Below, piece by piece: positions 48,182 through 56,199 of a DNA stretch of 64,000 bases. The notes under the pieces were generated by a model. The model was not told where the DNA came from and did no database searches. It was given only the letters and a program-made list of their open reading frames with translations. A program made the translations under genes and the position numbers. Within the stretch, counting starts at the first letter, position 1, and the number at the start of each line of letters is the position of its first letter. The stretch is from Curtobacterium sp. MCLR17_032 (lineage in GTDB: Bacteria > Actinomycetota > Actinomycetes > Actinomycetales > Microbacteriaceae), in the NCBI RefSeq assembly GCF_003234795.2, contig NZ_CP126268.1:3410001-3474000 (forward strand). The letters run 5' to 3'.

Positions 48182-49534
48182 ATGACCTCTGACACCGCAG
48201 CACCGCCGCAGGACGGGACCGGATCGAAGCTGAAGCAGGCGATCACCGGGCCCCTGCTGTTCCTGTTCATCCTGGGCGACGTGCTCGGGGCGGGCATCTA
48301 CACCCTGATGGGCACCCTGTCGAAGGACGTCGGCGGGGCACTCTGGGCACCGCTCCTGCTCGCCCTGCTGCTGGCCCTGCTGACCGCGGGTTCCTACGCC
48401 GAGCTCGTCACGAAGTACCCGAAGGCCGGAGGCGCGGCGGTGTTCGCCGAGCGCGCGTACAAGGTGCCGCTGGTGTCGTTCCTGGTCGGGTTCTCGATGC
48501 TCGCCGCCGGGGTCACGAGTGCCGCGGGGCTGTCGCTCGCCTTCGCCGGCGACTACCTCGGCACGTTCATCGACGTCCCGCCGGTGCCGGCCGCGATCGT
48601 GTTCCTGGCCCTCGTCGCCTGCCTCAACGCCCGCGGCATCTCGGACTCGCTGCGGAGCAACGTCGTGATGACGATCATCGAGCTGTCCGGCCTGGTCATC
48701 GTGATCGTCACGGTCGCGGTGATGATGGGTGGCGGCGGCGGTGACGTCTCGCGCGTCGGGGCGTTCCCGGCCGAGGCGAACCCGGCCCTCGCGACCCTCA
48801 GCGCGGCCATCGTCGCCTACTACTCGTTCGTCGGCTTCGAGACGTCCGCCAACGTCGCCGAGGAGGTCCGCGAACCCCGCAAGGTCTACCCGCGCGCCCT
48901 GTTCGGCTCCCTCGCCACCGCCGGCGTCGTCTACGTGCTCGTCGCCCTCGCCAGCTCGATCGCCCTGCCCGCGTCCGAGCTGTCCGACTCGAGCGGCCCG
49001 CTGCTCGCAGTCGTCGCCGCGACCGGCGTGCCGATCCCGGACTGGGTGTTCAGCATCATCGCCCTGGTCGCGGTGGCGAACGGCGCGCTGCTCACCATGA
49101 TCATGGCGAGCCGCGTCACCTACGGCATGGCCGAGCAGCGCCTGCTGCCGCGGCTGCTCGGCAAGGTCCTGCCGAACCGGAAGACCCCGTGGACGGCGAT
49201 CATCGCGACGACCGTGGTCGCGATGCTGCTCACGCTGGTCGGGGACGTCGGCACGCTCGCCGAGACCGTCGTGCTGCTGCTGCTCTTCGTGTTCATCAGC
49301 ACGAACGTCGCGGTCCTGGTGCTGCGGAAGGACCGGGTGGAGCACGAGCACTTCCGGGTGTGGACGTTCGTGCCCGTGCTCGGGGTCGCGTCCTGCATCC
49401 TGCTGCTCACCCAGCAGAGCGGGCAGGTCTGGCTGTACGCGGCGGTCCTGCTCGCGGTCGGCGTGGTCCTGTACTTCGTCGCCCGTGCGACGCGGGGTCG
49501 CGACCGCACCGACTCGGGGACGTCGGCTTCCTGA
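48182..49534 (+). CDS. APC-superfamily amino acid permease
   Basis: 450 residues from ATG 48182, about twelve helices. First helix FILGDVLGAGIYTLMGTLSKDVGG and the SFVGFETSANVAEEVREPRKVYPRALFG block mark the APC fold. It is a different branch from the permease at 30367 (shorter, no cytoplasmic N-terminal extension). Substrate unknown; likely an amino acid or polyamine. It is divergent from the GH65 operon. Confidence 0.9.
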   Translation: MTSDTAAPPQDGTGSKLKQAITGPLLFLFILGDVLGAGIYTLMGTLSKDVGGALWAPLLLALLLALLTAGSYAELVTKYPKAGGAAVFAERAYKVPLVSFLVGFSMLAAGVTSAAGLSLAFAGDYLGTFIDVPPVPAAIVFLALVACLNARGISDSLRSNVVMTIIELSGLVIVIVTVAVMMGGGGGDVSRVGAFPAEANPALATLSAAIVAYYSFVGFETSANVAEEVREPRKVYPRALFGSLATAGVVYVLVALASSIALPASELSDSSGPLLAVVAATGVPIPDWVFSIIALVAVANGALLTMIMASRVTYGMAEQRLLPRLLGKVLPNRKTPWTAIIATTVVAMLLTLVGDVGTLAETVVLLLLFVFISTNVAVLVLRKDRVEHEHFRVWTFVPVLGVASCILLLTQQSGQVWLYAAVLLAVGVVLYFVARATRGRDRTDSGTSAS

Positions 49535-49539
49535 CGGGG

Positions 49540-49579
49540 GTGGGGCGGGCCTCCCGGCCGGTCTGGAGGCCCGCCCCAC
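49540..49579. terminator. perfect 15-bp terminator hairpin
   Basis: Perfect arms GTGGGGCGGGCCTCC (49540-49554) and its complement (49565-49579) between the convergent permease and alpha/beta hydrolase genes. One arm is another carrier of the GGGCCTCCCGGCCGG short sequence. Confidence 0.8.
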
Positions 49580-49619
49580 GTCCGCCACGTGACCCAGGTC
49601 GGGCACCGGGCCGTGCGCG

Positions 49620-50381
49620 TCAGCGCAGGTCGCGCACCCAGCTCTCGATCGCGGCGGTGATCGCCCGCCGTGCCTCGTCGGGGCTGATCGTCGCCGTCCG
49701 GTCGCCCGGCTGCGCCCCGTACGCGCCGAAGTCGGCATGGTTCGCGCCGGTGACCTGCGTCATCGTGGCGTCTGACGGGAGTTCGTCGCGGGCAGCGGCG
49801 ACCTTGTCCGGCGTCGACAGGCCGTCGCGTGAACCGGAGACGCTGAGCACGTCGAGGTCGGTGGCCGACAGGTCGTTCGCGCAGTAGCTGCCGAGCAGCA
49901 GCAGGCCGGCGACGTCGGGACCGTCGGCCAGCTGGCAGGCGCGGACGCCGCCGAGGGAATGGCCGCCGACGGCCCAGGTGCGGACCTCGGGGGTGTGTGC
50001 CTGGAAGACCGAGAGCGCCCGGGTGTCGAAGAACGCCAGGTTGAGGGTCGGCTTCGTGATCACGACCGTCGTACCGTCGGCGACCACCTGCCGGAAGGTC
50101 GCCATGTAGGCGTACGCATCGACCTTCGCGCCGGGGACGAACACGACGCCGACGCCGTCCGGGGTGCCCGTCGGGGTCATCACGACGGAGTCGCCGGCGT
50201 CGCGGACGGACACCCGGTCGTCGCGCCAGACGGTGAGGGCGGCCGAGCGGGTGCCCTGCATCACGATGTGCGCCCAGACGAGGAACACCAGGACCAGCAC
50301 GAGCAGGACGGCCAGGACCCACCCGCCGATCCGCAGCACGCGGTGGCGGGGGGCTTGGGTGGTTCGTCCGTCGGTGCTCAC
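49620..50381 (-). CDS. membrane-anchored alpha/beta hydrolase
   Basis: 253 residues from GTG 50381, with TAGCGT 7 bases upstream. One N-terminal helix (about 16-43, VLRIGGWVLAVLLVLVLVFLVW) anchors an extracytoplasmic hydrolase with AVGGHSLGGVRACQLA (Ser in GHSLGG), LSVSGSRDGLSTPDK (acid) and GANHADFGAYG (His), the DLH/PF12695-like pattern. The substrate is unknown. It ends near the hairpin at 49540. Confidence 0.88.
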   Translation of the reverse strand: MSTDGRTTQAPRHRVLRIGGWVLAVLLVLVLVFLVWAHIVMQGTRSAALTVWRDDRVSVRDAGDSVVMTPTGTPDGVGVVFVPGAKVDAYAYMATFRQVVADGTTVVITKPTLNLAFFDTRALSVFQAHTPEVRTWAVGGHSLGGVRACQLADGPDVAGLLLLGSYCANDLSATDLDVLSVSGSRDGLSTPDKVAAARDELPSDATMTQVTGANHADFGAYGAQPGDRTATISPDEARRAITAAIESWVRDLR

Positions 50382-50425
50382 GCCGCCGACGCTACTGCCA
50401 CCGCCTGACCCGCACGACGCTGGGG

Positions 50426-51055
50426 TCAGTCGTCGGTGTCGACCGTGTTCGTGACGACCTCGCCGCTGCCGGCGTCGATGCGGATGCTGTGCTTCGTGCC
50501 GGACGCGTCGAGGACGTCGCCCTCCCAGACGACCGCGCCGGCGTGGTCGTCGAGGCCGAGTTCGGTCACGGTGCCGGAGACGGCCTTCGTCAGGGCGGAG
50601 GCCGCCTGGGCGACGGACAGGTCGGCGGCACCGACGAACCGCTTCGCCTCGGCGACGTCGTCCGCGTCCGAGGTCTCCTTCGTCGGGCCGGCCGTGGTGC
50701 GCCGGCCGTCGGCGTCGACGTGGACCTCCTGCTCACGGCCGTCGGCGGTGACGACGAGGACCTCCCACGAGGTGCCGCCGGCCTCCTGCTCGATCGCGGT
50801 CACGGTGCCGGAGCCGACGGCCTTCCGGGCGGTCGCGGCGGCGGTCGGGAGGGCGTCGTTGCCGGCGGTGGCGGCGGCGCTGCTGCTGCCGTCCGACGCG
50901 ACCGACGGCGCGGACGCTGCGGGCGCTGCCGGTGCGGCCACGTCGTCGCGGTCGTCGTCGTCCGACGAGCAGCCGGTGAGCGCCAGGGCCCCGACGAGCG
51001 GGAGTGCGGTGAGGAGGGCGATGCGGCGGGCGGTGGTCTTCGTCGTGGTCTGCAT
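50426..51055 (-). CDS. lipoprotein with tandem PepSY-like domains
   Basis: 209 residues, ATG 51055. A lipoprotein signal ends at LALTGC (C29), followed by a disordered Asp/Ala/Ser linker and two PepSY-like units: ATARKAVGSGTVTAIEQEAGGTSWEVLVVTADGREQEVHVDADG and AALTKAVSGTVTELGLDD..VVWEGDVLDASGTKHSIRIDAGSGEVV. PepSY domains inhibit or sense peptidases outside the membrane. Position 120 bases after the histidine kinase in the same direction suggests that it is a target or partner of that system. Confidence 0.87.
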   Translation of the reverse strand: MQTTTKTTARRIALLTALPLVGALALTGCSSDDDDRDDVAAPAAPAASAPSVASDGSSSAAATAGNDALPTAAATARKAVGSGTVTAIEQEAGGTSWEVLVVTADGREQEVHVDADGRRTTAGPTKETSDADDVAEAKRFVGAADLSVAQAASALTKAVSGTVTELGLDDHAGAVVWEGDVLDASGTKHSIRIDAGSGEVVTNTVDTDD

Positions 51056-51175
51056 GGGACCACCCTGGGCAACGGGCACTGAAGCAGACCTGAAGCGACC
51101 TGGGGCGACGCCTGGTGCCGGTCGGGCCTGCGCCTGTGCCCCTGGCTGCGCCTGCCTGCGCCCGCGCCCGCTCGT

Positions 51176-52552
51176 TCAGTCGCGCAGGAGCGGCAGCCGC
51201 ACCGTGAACCGTGCTCCCCCGCCGGGCGCTGCCGACACCACGATCGTGCCGCCGTGCCCCCGGACGACGGCGTCGACGATCGCGAGCCCCAGCCCGGAGC
51301 CGCCGGAGTCCCGCGCCCGTCCCTCGTCCAGCCGGACGAACCGTTCGAACACGCGGGACCGGTCGGCTTCGGGGACACCGTGCCCGTCGTCGTCCATGGT
51401 GAGCACCGCGCTGCCGTCCGCCGTCCCGAGCCCCACGACGACCGTCCGCTCGGCGTGCCGGACCGCGTTGTCGACGAGGTTCCGCACCACCCGACCGAGC
51501 AACCGGTCGTCGCCGCGGACCCGGGCCGGGGTCACGCCGGAGACGTCCACCCGGACGGCCGCGCGGCCGTCCGAACGCACGGCCGCTCCGTCCGTCCCGC
51601 GGACGGAACGGGGTCGGGATGCCTCGGTGAACACGAGGTCGTCGAGGTCCACCGCCCGGTCGCGGTCGCGGCCGCGTTCGTCGACACGGGTGAGCAGGAG
51701 CAGCGACTCCACGAGCTCCTGCAGCCGAGCACCCTCGTCGAGGACGACGTCCGCGAGGTCCGCCGTGCCGGTGACCTCCGGGTGCGCACGGGCGACCTCG
51801 GCGTGCTGCCGGATCGTCGCGAGCGGGGAGCGCAGCTCGTGCGAGGCGTCAGAGACGAACTGCCGCTGCGCCTGCTGCGACGCCTCGAGCCGCCCGAGCA
51901 TCCGGTTCATGGTCGTGGCGAGCCGGTCGACCTCGTCGCCCGAGCCCGGCTCGTCGACGCGGGCGTGCAGGTTCGCGCCCTCGACCGCGTCGACCTCGCG
52001 GCGCATCCGGTCCACGGGGCGCAGTGCCCGGCCGACGACGAACCACGTGACGAGCGACATCAGTGCCACCACAACGGGCACCGCCACCACCAGCAGGACG
52101 GTGACGGTCCGGACGGCGGCGTCGGCGTCCTCCAGGGGTGTGCCGACGACCAGGGTGCCCTCCCCGCCGTCCGGCAGGTCGACGTCGTCGGCGACGAGCA
52201 GCCACCGCTCGCCGTCGTGCCGGGAGCGGGACTCCTCGGCGGTGTCGAGCGGCCGGGACGGGCTGTCGTCGGCGCGGGCGAGCACCCGGCCGTCGCCGTC
52301 CTGCAGTTGGGCGAGCACGTCGTCGTCCTCCGCCTCCACTGCGGGTGCGCCGTCGGCCTCCACCCGGGTACTCAGGCCGTCGAGGGTCTGCTCGGCGGCG
52401 GTCCGCACGCCGTCGGTGAGCGAGGTGCGGAGGACCCCGACGAAGGCGACCGCCCCGATGGCCAGGGCGACGAGGACGACGAGGGCCGCGCCTCCCGTCG
52501 CGCGTGCGCGGATCGACGCAGGCCGACGCGACCGGGCGGTGCGCTCAGCCAC
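51176..52552 (-). CDS. OmpR-type sensor histidine kinase
   Basis: 458 residues from GTG 52552, whose start overlaps the regulator stop by 8 bases. Two helices (about 20-42 and 151-173) frame an acidic extracellular domain of about 108 residues, followed by HAMP (174-226), HisKA with H238 in FVSDASHELRSPLATIRQH, and HATPase with LVDNAVRHAERTV, DDDGHGVPEADRSRVFERF and GGSGLGLAIVDAVV. It should phosphorylate the regulator at 52545. The signal is unknown; the PepSY lipoprotein hints at an envelope stress signal. Confidence 0.94.
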   Translation of the reverse strand: MAERTARSRRPASIRARATGGAALVVLVALAIGAVAFVGVLRTSLTDGVRTAAEQTLDGLSTRVEADGAPAVEAEDDDVLAQLQDGDGRVLARADDSPSRPLDTAEESRSRHDGERWLLVADDVDLPDGGEGTLVVGTPLEDADAAVRTVTVLLVVAVPVVVALMSLVTWFVVGRALRPVDRMRREVDAVEGANLHARVDEPGSGDEVDRLATTMNRMLGRLEASQQAQRQFVSDASHELRSPLATIRQHAEVARAHPEVTGTADLADVVLDEGARLQELVESLLLLTRVDERGRDRDRAVDLDDLVFTEASRPRSVRGTDGAAVRSDGRAAVRVDVSGVTPARVRGDDRLLGRVVRNLVDNAVRHAERTVVVGLGTADGSAVLTMDDDGHGVPEADRSRVFERFVRLDEGRARDSGGSGLGLAIVDAVVRGHGGTIVVSAAPGGGARFTVRLPLLRD

Positions 52553-53222
52553 CGTCGGCGTCGAGGCGGTACCCGGCCCCGCGGACGGTCTCGATGGTGT
52601 TCCGGCCGAACGGGCGGTCGACCGCGCGGCGGAGGTGCCCGACGTACACCTCGACGATGTTCGGGTCACCGGTGAAGTCGTCGTCCCAGACGTTCGCGAT
52701 GACGTCGCGCTTCGACAGCACCTGCCCGGGATGGCGCATCAGGTACTCGAGGACCGTGAACTCCCGGCTGGTCAGGTCGAGCAGGACCTCGCCCCGCCAC
52801 ACCCGTCGCGCCGCCGGGTCCAGGCGCAGGTCACCGGCCTGGAGGACCGTGGGCCGTTCCCGGGACCCGCGCCGGACGAGCGCACGGAGACGCGCGACCA
52901 GCACCGGGAACGAGAACGGCTTCGTCACGTAGTCGTCGGCGCCGGCGTCGAGGGCGTCGACCTGGTCCCACTCGCCGTCCTTGGCGGTGAGCATGAGCAC
53001 CGGGGTCCAGTCCTGCTCGGTGCGGAGGGTCTCGCAGACCTTCCAGCCGCTCATGCCGGGCATCATCAGGTCGAGGACGATGGCGTCGTAGGGGTTCTCG
53101 CGGGCGTACCAGAGGCCGTCGACCCCGTCGTGGGCGACGTCGACGGCGAAGCCCTCGGCCTGCAGTCCGTTCCGGATGCCCTCGGCGAGCCGGACCTCGT
53201 CGTCGACCACCAGCACGCGCAT
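52545..53222 (-). CDS. OmpR/PhoB-family response regulator
   Basis: 225 residues, ATG 53222. The receiver has VVDDEV, phospho-acceptor D51 in VLDLMMPGMSG, T in MLTAKDGEWDQ and K in VTKPFSFPVL; the winged helix (about 130-222) includes LDLTSREFTVLEYLMRHPGQVLSKRDVIANVWDDDF and DTIETVRGAGYRLD. It pairs with the kinase downstream. The family-1 hairpin 1c begins only 56 bases upstream, so the promoter lies in the short spacer or the gene is read through from 53817. Confidence 0.95.
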   Translation of the reverse strand: MRVLVVDDEVRLAEGIRNGLQAEGFAVDVAHDGVDGLWYARENPYDAIVLDLMMPGMSGWKVCETLRTEQDWTPVLMLTAKDGEWDQVDALDAGADDYVTKPFSFPVLVARLRALVRRGSRERPTVLQAGDLRLDPAARRVWRGEVLLDLTSREFTVLEYLMRHPGQVLSKRDVIANVWDDDFTGDPNIVEVYVGHLRRAVDRPFGRNTIETVRGAGYRLDADGG

Positions 53223-53277
53223 CGTCCGAGCATGGCCGGGCGGCCTGAACCGCCGCTGAAGCCGGCTCCCCCGCGGA

Positions 53278-53337
53278 ACGCAACGTGGGCGGCCCCACGC
53301 AACGGAGTACCGCTGCGTGGAGACGCCCACGTTGCGT
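53278..53337. repeat. family-1 hairpin element, copy 1c
   Basis: Outer arms 53278-53291 and 53324-53337 (ACGCAACGTGGGCG) and inner stem CCACGCAACGG/CCGCTGCGTGG closing on AGTA. Both flanking genes run leftwards, and the single inner mismatch becomes a G-U pair in the leftward RNA. Confidence 0.83.
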
Positions 53338-53349
53338 CTTGCGAGGCCT

Positions 53350-53817
53350 TCAGCGACTGAGCACCCAGGTCTGGATGCCCTGCATGACGAGCCCGAGGCC
53401 GACCAGCACGCCGACGCCGCTGAGGACCAGGGCCACCGCGGGACTCCACCGCATCCGACGTCGGCGGGCCGTCCACACCGCCGTGGCGGACAGGACCACC
53501 ATGACCGGCAGCGTCGTCAGCTGGAGCATGCCCCACGCCGCTCGGACGTGGTCCATCTGGTCCGGTGATGCCCCGTCGATGTTGCTCGGTGCCACGCCGC
53601 CGAGCGGGACACCCCAGGCTCCGGCGCGCTCGACGATCGCGAGCAGTCCAGCACACCAGAGCAGTACCCCGACGCTCGTCACGACGGCCAGCGTCCGTGC
53701 CCGCTCCCGGGACGGGCGTTCGACCCGCTCCCTCGGCTCGCGCTCGGCCCGTGGCGGCCTGGCCGTCCACCGTTCCCAATCGTCGTCCTGCCCCCACGCG
53801 TCCCACCCCGAAGTCAT
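53350..53817 (-). CDS. small three-helix membrane protein, unknown
   Basis: 155 residues. ATG 53817 has TAGCGT 6 bases upstream (leaderless type). An acidic, Trp/Arg-rich cytoplasmic head (1-40) is followed by helices at about 42-62, 95-116 and 126-148. No family recognised. It lies between two family-1 hairpins, which isolate it from both neighbours. Confidence 0.65.
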   Translation of the reverse strand: MTSGWDAWGQDDDWERWTARPPRAEREPRERVERPSRERARTLAVVTSVGVLLWCAGLLAIVERAGAWGVPLGGVAPSNIDGASPDQMDHVRAAWGMLQLTTLPVMVVLSATAVWTARRRRMRWSPAVALVLSGVGVLVGLGLVMQGIQTWVLSR

Positions 53818-53925
53818 GGCTCCACGCTAGGCAGCGCGGGGGACGGTGACATCGGCCGAACGGTGGTGCCGGGTCAGCCGGAAGACGGAGCCGGCCACGT
53901 GCCTCCCGGCCGGGCTCCCCGCGGA

Positions 53926-53985
53926 ACGCAACGCGGGCGGCCCCACGCAACGGAGTACCGCTGCGTGGAACCGCCCACGTTGCGT
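53926..53985. repeat. family-1 hairpin element, copy 1d
   Basis: Outer arms 53926-53940 and 53971-53985 with one C-A mismatch that becomes G-U in the leftward transcript, and the same CCACGCAACGG-AGTA-CCGCTGCGTGG core as 1c. It directly follows the hxlA stop (minus strand) by about 12 bases. Confidence 0.83.
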
Positions 53986-53997
53986 TTTGCGGAAGGA

Positions 53998-54627
53998 CTA
54001 CGCGGCGTCGATCGCGGCGCGGATCTCGGCGGCGGCAGCGCCGACGTCCGAGGCGCTGTAGATCGCGCTGCCGGCGACGGCGACACGGGCACCCGCGGCC
54101 TTGACGGAAGCGACGGAGGACGCCTTCACGCCACCGGCGATCGAGAACGGCACGCCCGAGGCCTTGCCCTCCTCGAGCAGCGTGTCGAAGGTGAAGCCCT
54201 CTTCGGCCTGCTCGTCGAGGCCGGCGTGCACCTCGACGAACTCGACGCCGAGCTCGGTGACCTCGCGGGCACGGGCGGCCTTGTCGGGGACGCCGATCAG
54301 GTCGACGACGATGCCCTTGCCGTGCTTCTTCGCGGCCTTGACGGCACCGACGATGGTGCTGTCCCCGGCGACGCCGAGCACGGTGACGAGGTCGGCACCG
54401 GCCTGGAACGCCATGTCGGCCTCGAGCTCACCGGCGTCCATCGTCTTGAGGTCGGCGAACACGATCTTGTCCGGGTGGGCTTCCTTCATCGCCGTGATGG
54501 CGGCGACGCCGGCGCTCTTCACGAGCGGGGTGCCGAGCTCGAGGATGTCGACGTGCGGGGCTGCCGCGGCGGCGAGTTCGAGGGCGGTGTCGGTGGAGAG
54601 GGTGTCGATGGCGAACTGGAGCTGCAT
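53998..54627 (-). CDS. hxlA: 3-hexulose-6-phosphate synthase
   Basis: 209 residues, ATG 54627 with GGAAGG upstream. The orotidine-monophosphate-decarboxylase-like barrel shows QFAIDTLSTDTALELA, DILELGTPLVKSAG, FADLKTMDAGELEADMAFQAGADLVTVLG, VVDLIGVPDKAARAREVTELGVEFVEVHAG and SIAGGVKASSV. It condenses formaldehyde with ribulose-5-phosphate (or the reverse). With hxlB it gives the ribulose monophosphate route for formaldehyde detoxification or pentose supply. Confidence 0.93.
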   Translation of the reverse strand: MQLQFAIDTLSTDTALELAAAAAPHVDILELGTPLVKSAGVAAITAMKEAHPDKIVFADLKTMDAGELEADMAFQAGADLVTVLGVAGDSTIVGAVKAAKKHGKGIVVDLIGVPDKAARAREVTELGVEFVEVHAGLDEQAEEGFTFDTLLEEGKASGVPFSIAGGVKASSVASVKAAGARVAVAGSAIYSASDVGAAAAEIRAAIDAA

Positions 54628-54647
54628 GGTGGTTCCTTCCGAAGGGG

Positions 54648-55220
54648 TCATTCGAGGTTGGCGTGCCGCGGCCAGAGGTCGTCGGCGGAGTGTCCGCTGC
54701 GCTGCCACAGCGCGTGGAACAGTGCGTCACCGAGCAGGACGACGCCCTGCTCGAAGAGGCCGCCGGCGTACTGGGCCGAGGCGGTGCCGGAGCGGTCGGT
54801 CTTCGTCGCGGCCGGCAGCACGAGGGTGACCTCGGCCAGTTCGGCGAGCGGCGACGACGCGGTCGTGGACACGGCGACGACCTGTGCGCCGACGTCCACG
54901 GCGGTCCGTGCGGCCTGCACGATGCTGCCGGTGGTGCCGGACCCGCTCGCGGTGAGCAGGACGTCGCCGGACTCGATCGCGGGGGTCGTGACCTCGCCGA
55001 CGACGTGGACGTCGAGCCCGAGGTGCATCAGCCGCATCGCGGTCATCTGCAGCGCGAGCCCGGAGCGTCCGGCGCCGTGCACGAACACGCGCTCGGCGCC
55101 GTCGAGCAAGTCGAGCGCCCGGTCGGCGGCGGCCTGGTCGCCCTCGGCCACGCCGTCGACGAGGTCGTCGAGTTCGTGGCTGACGAGGTCGAGCGCGGCA
55201 GCGAGCGTGTGTGTGGTCAT
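54648..55220 (-). CDS. hxlB: 6-phospho-3-hexuloisomerase
   Basis: 190 residues, ATG 55220. A SIS domain: VFVHGAGRSGLALQMTAMRLMHLGLDVHVVGEVTTPAIESGDVLLTASGSGTT and VVAVSTTASSPLAELAEVTLVLPAATKTD. The end SAQYAGGLFEQGVVLLGDALFHALWQRSG is typical for PHI. It isomerises hexulose-6-phosphate to fructose-6-phosphate. It precedes hxlA by 20 bases in one operon and is divergent from the ATPase-LuxR regulator. Confidence 0.92.
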   Translation of the reverse strand: MTTHTLAAALDLVSHELDDLVDGVAEGDQAAADRALDLLDGAERVFVHGAGRSGLALQMTAMRLMHLGLDVHVVGEVTTPAIESGDVLLTASGSGTTGSIVQAARTAVDVGAQVVAVSTTASSPLAELAEVTLVLPAATKTDRSGTASAQYAGGLFEQGVVLLGDALFHALWQRSGHSADDLWPRHANLE

Positions 55221-55333
55221 GCAACAACAGTGCTCCCCCGCACCTGCGGGTGCCGCTACCCGACACGGCGGGCGTCCCACCCGTTCGGACGGCTCCCCGT
55301 CCGCGGACGGGCAGGGCGGGTAGGTTCGTCCAG

Positions 55334-56158
55334 ATGGACACGCAGCCCGGCCGGGAGGCCCGGATCACCCCCGCCGAGCATGCTCGCCTCCTCGCCGACC
55401 AGGCCGACCGGCACACGCTCACGCTCGAGTCCGTGCTGGCGGTGCTCCGCTCCCCCCGGGTGGGCGACGCCGCCGCCCGGGCCGAGGCGGTCGAGATCGC
55501 CTCGGCGGCACTCGTGGACCTGCGGACGTCGACGGACCGGCAGCGCGAGGTCCTGCTCGAGCCGGTGGCCGGGGCGTTCTCGCGCCTCCGGGCCGACCTG
55601 CGCCCCCTGGTCCGGTTCGGTGACCTGGACGTGCAGTTCGTCGAGCCGCCTGCGAACGGTCGCGCCCTGCCCGGCGACGTCGCCCACGCTGCCCGGGCGG
55701 TGGTGCGGACGGCGGTGCTCACCCTCGTGGACGAGGGCCGGGCGAACCGGGTCCGCATCCAGTGGGACTGCGACGGCCGGAACCTGCTCATGCAGCTCCG
55801 CGACGACGGCGCCGGGACGCACGACGTGCAGGACGACGCGATGCGGCCGATCGCCGAACGGGTCGCGGCGCTGGCCGGGCAGATGCGGGTCGACTCGACG
55901 CCCGGGTGGGGATCCGTGATCGACGTGACCGTGCCGCTGGACCCGCCCGTCGCCTCCGCCCCGGCCCCCGAGGACTCCGACCTGACGCCCCGCGAAGTCG
56001 ACGTGCTGCGGCTCGTGGCGACCGGGGTCGGGAACCGGGAGATCGCGGACGGCCTCGGCATCACCGTGAACACGGTGAAGTACCACGTGGCGAACCTGCT
56101 CCGGAAGCACGGTGCCCGGACCCGGGCGGAGCTCGCGGCGCACGCGCACGCCGGCTGA
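55334..56158 (+). CDS. histidine-kinase-like ATPase fused to LuxR helix-turn-helix
   Basis: 274 residues, ATG 55334 seven bases after TAGGTT. An N-terminal helical region (1-110) has no receiver and no evident H-box; residues about 110-205 look like a degenerate HATPase_c domain (AVLTLVDEGRANRVRIQWDCDGRNLLMQLRDDGAG, GQMRVDSTPGWGSVIDVTVPL), and the end is a LuxR-type HTH (LTPREVDVLRLVATGVGNREIADGLGITVNTVKYHVANLLRKHGA). It has the ATPase half of a NarL-type kinase joined to the output half of its regulator. It faces hxlB and may control the RuMP pair, possibly through ATP or ligand binding. Confidence 0.8.
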   Translation: MDTQPGREARITPAEHARLLADQADRHTLTLESVLAVLRSPRVGDAAARAEAVEIASAALVDLRTSTDRQREVLLEPVAGAFSRLRADLRPLVRFGDLDVQFVEPPANGRALPGDVAHAARAVVRTAVLTLVDEGRANRVRIQWDCDGRNLLMQLRDDGAGTHDVQDDAMRPIAERVAALAGQMRVDSTPGWGSVIDVTVPLDPPVASAPAPEDSDLTPREVDVLRLVATGVGNREIADGLGITVNTVKYHVANLLRKHGARTRAELAAHAHAG

Positions 56159-56199
56159 GCGGCGGGCGCGTGGTCCGCGGCGGCTCGGCGGTCGGCGGA

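Noticed and set aside
51340..51360. Second SOS box (CGTTCGAACACG) inside the histidine kinase gene
   Set aside because: Lacks the second half site in correct spacing and lies inside a coding region.
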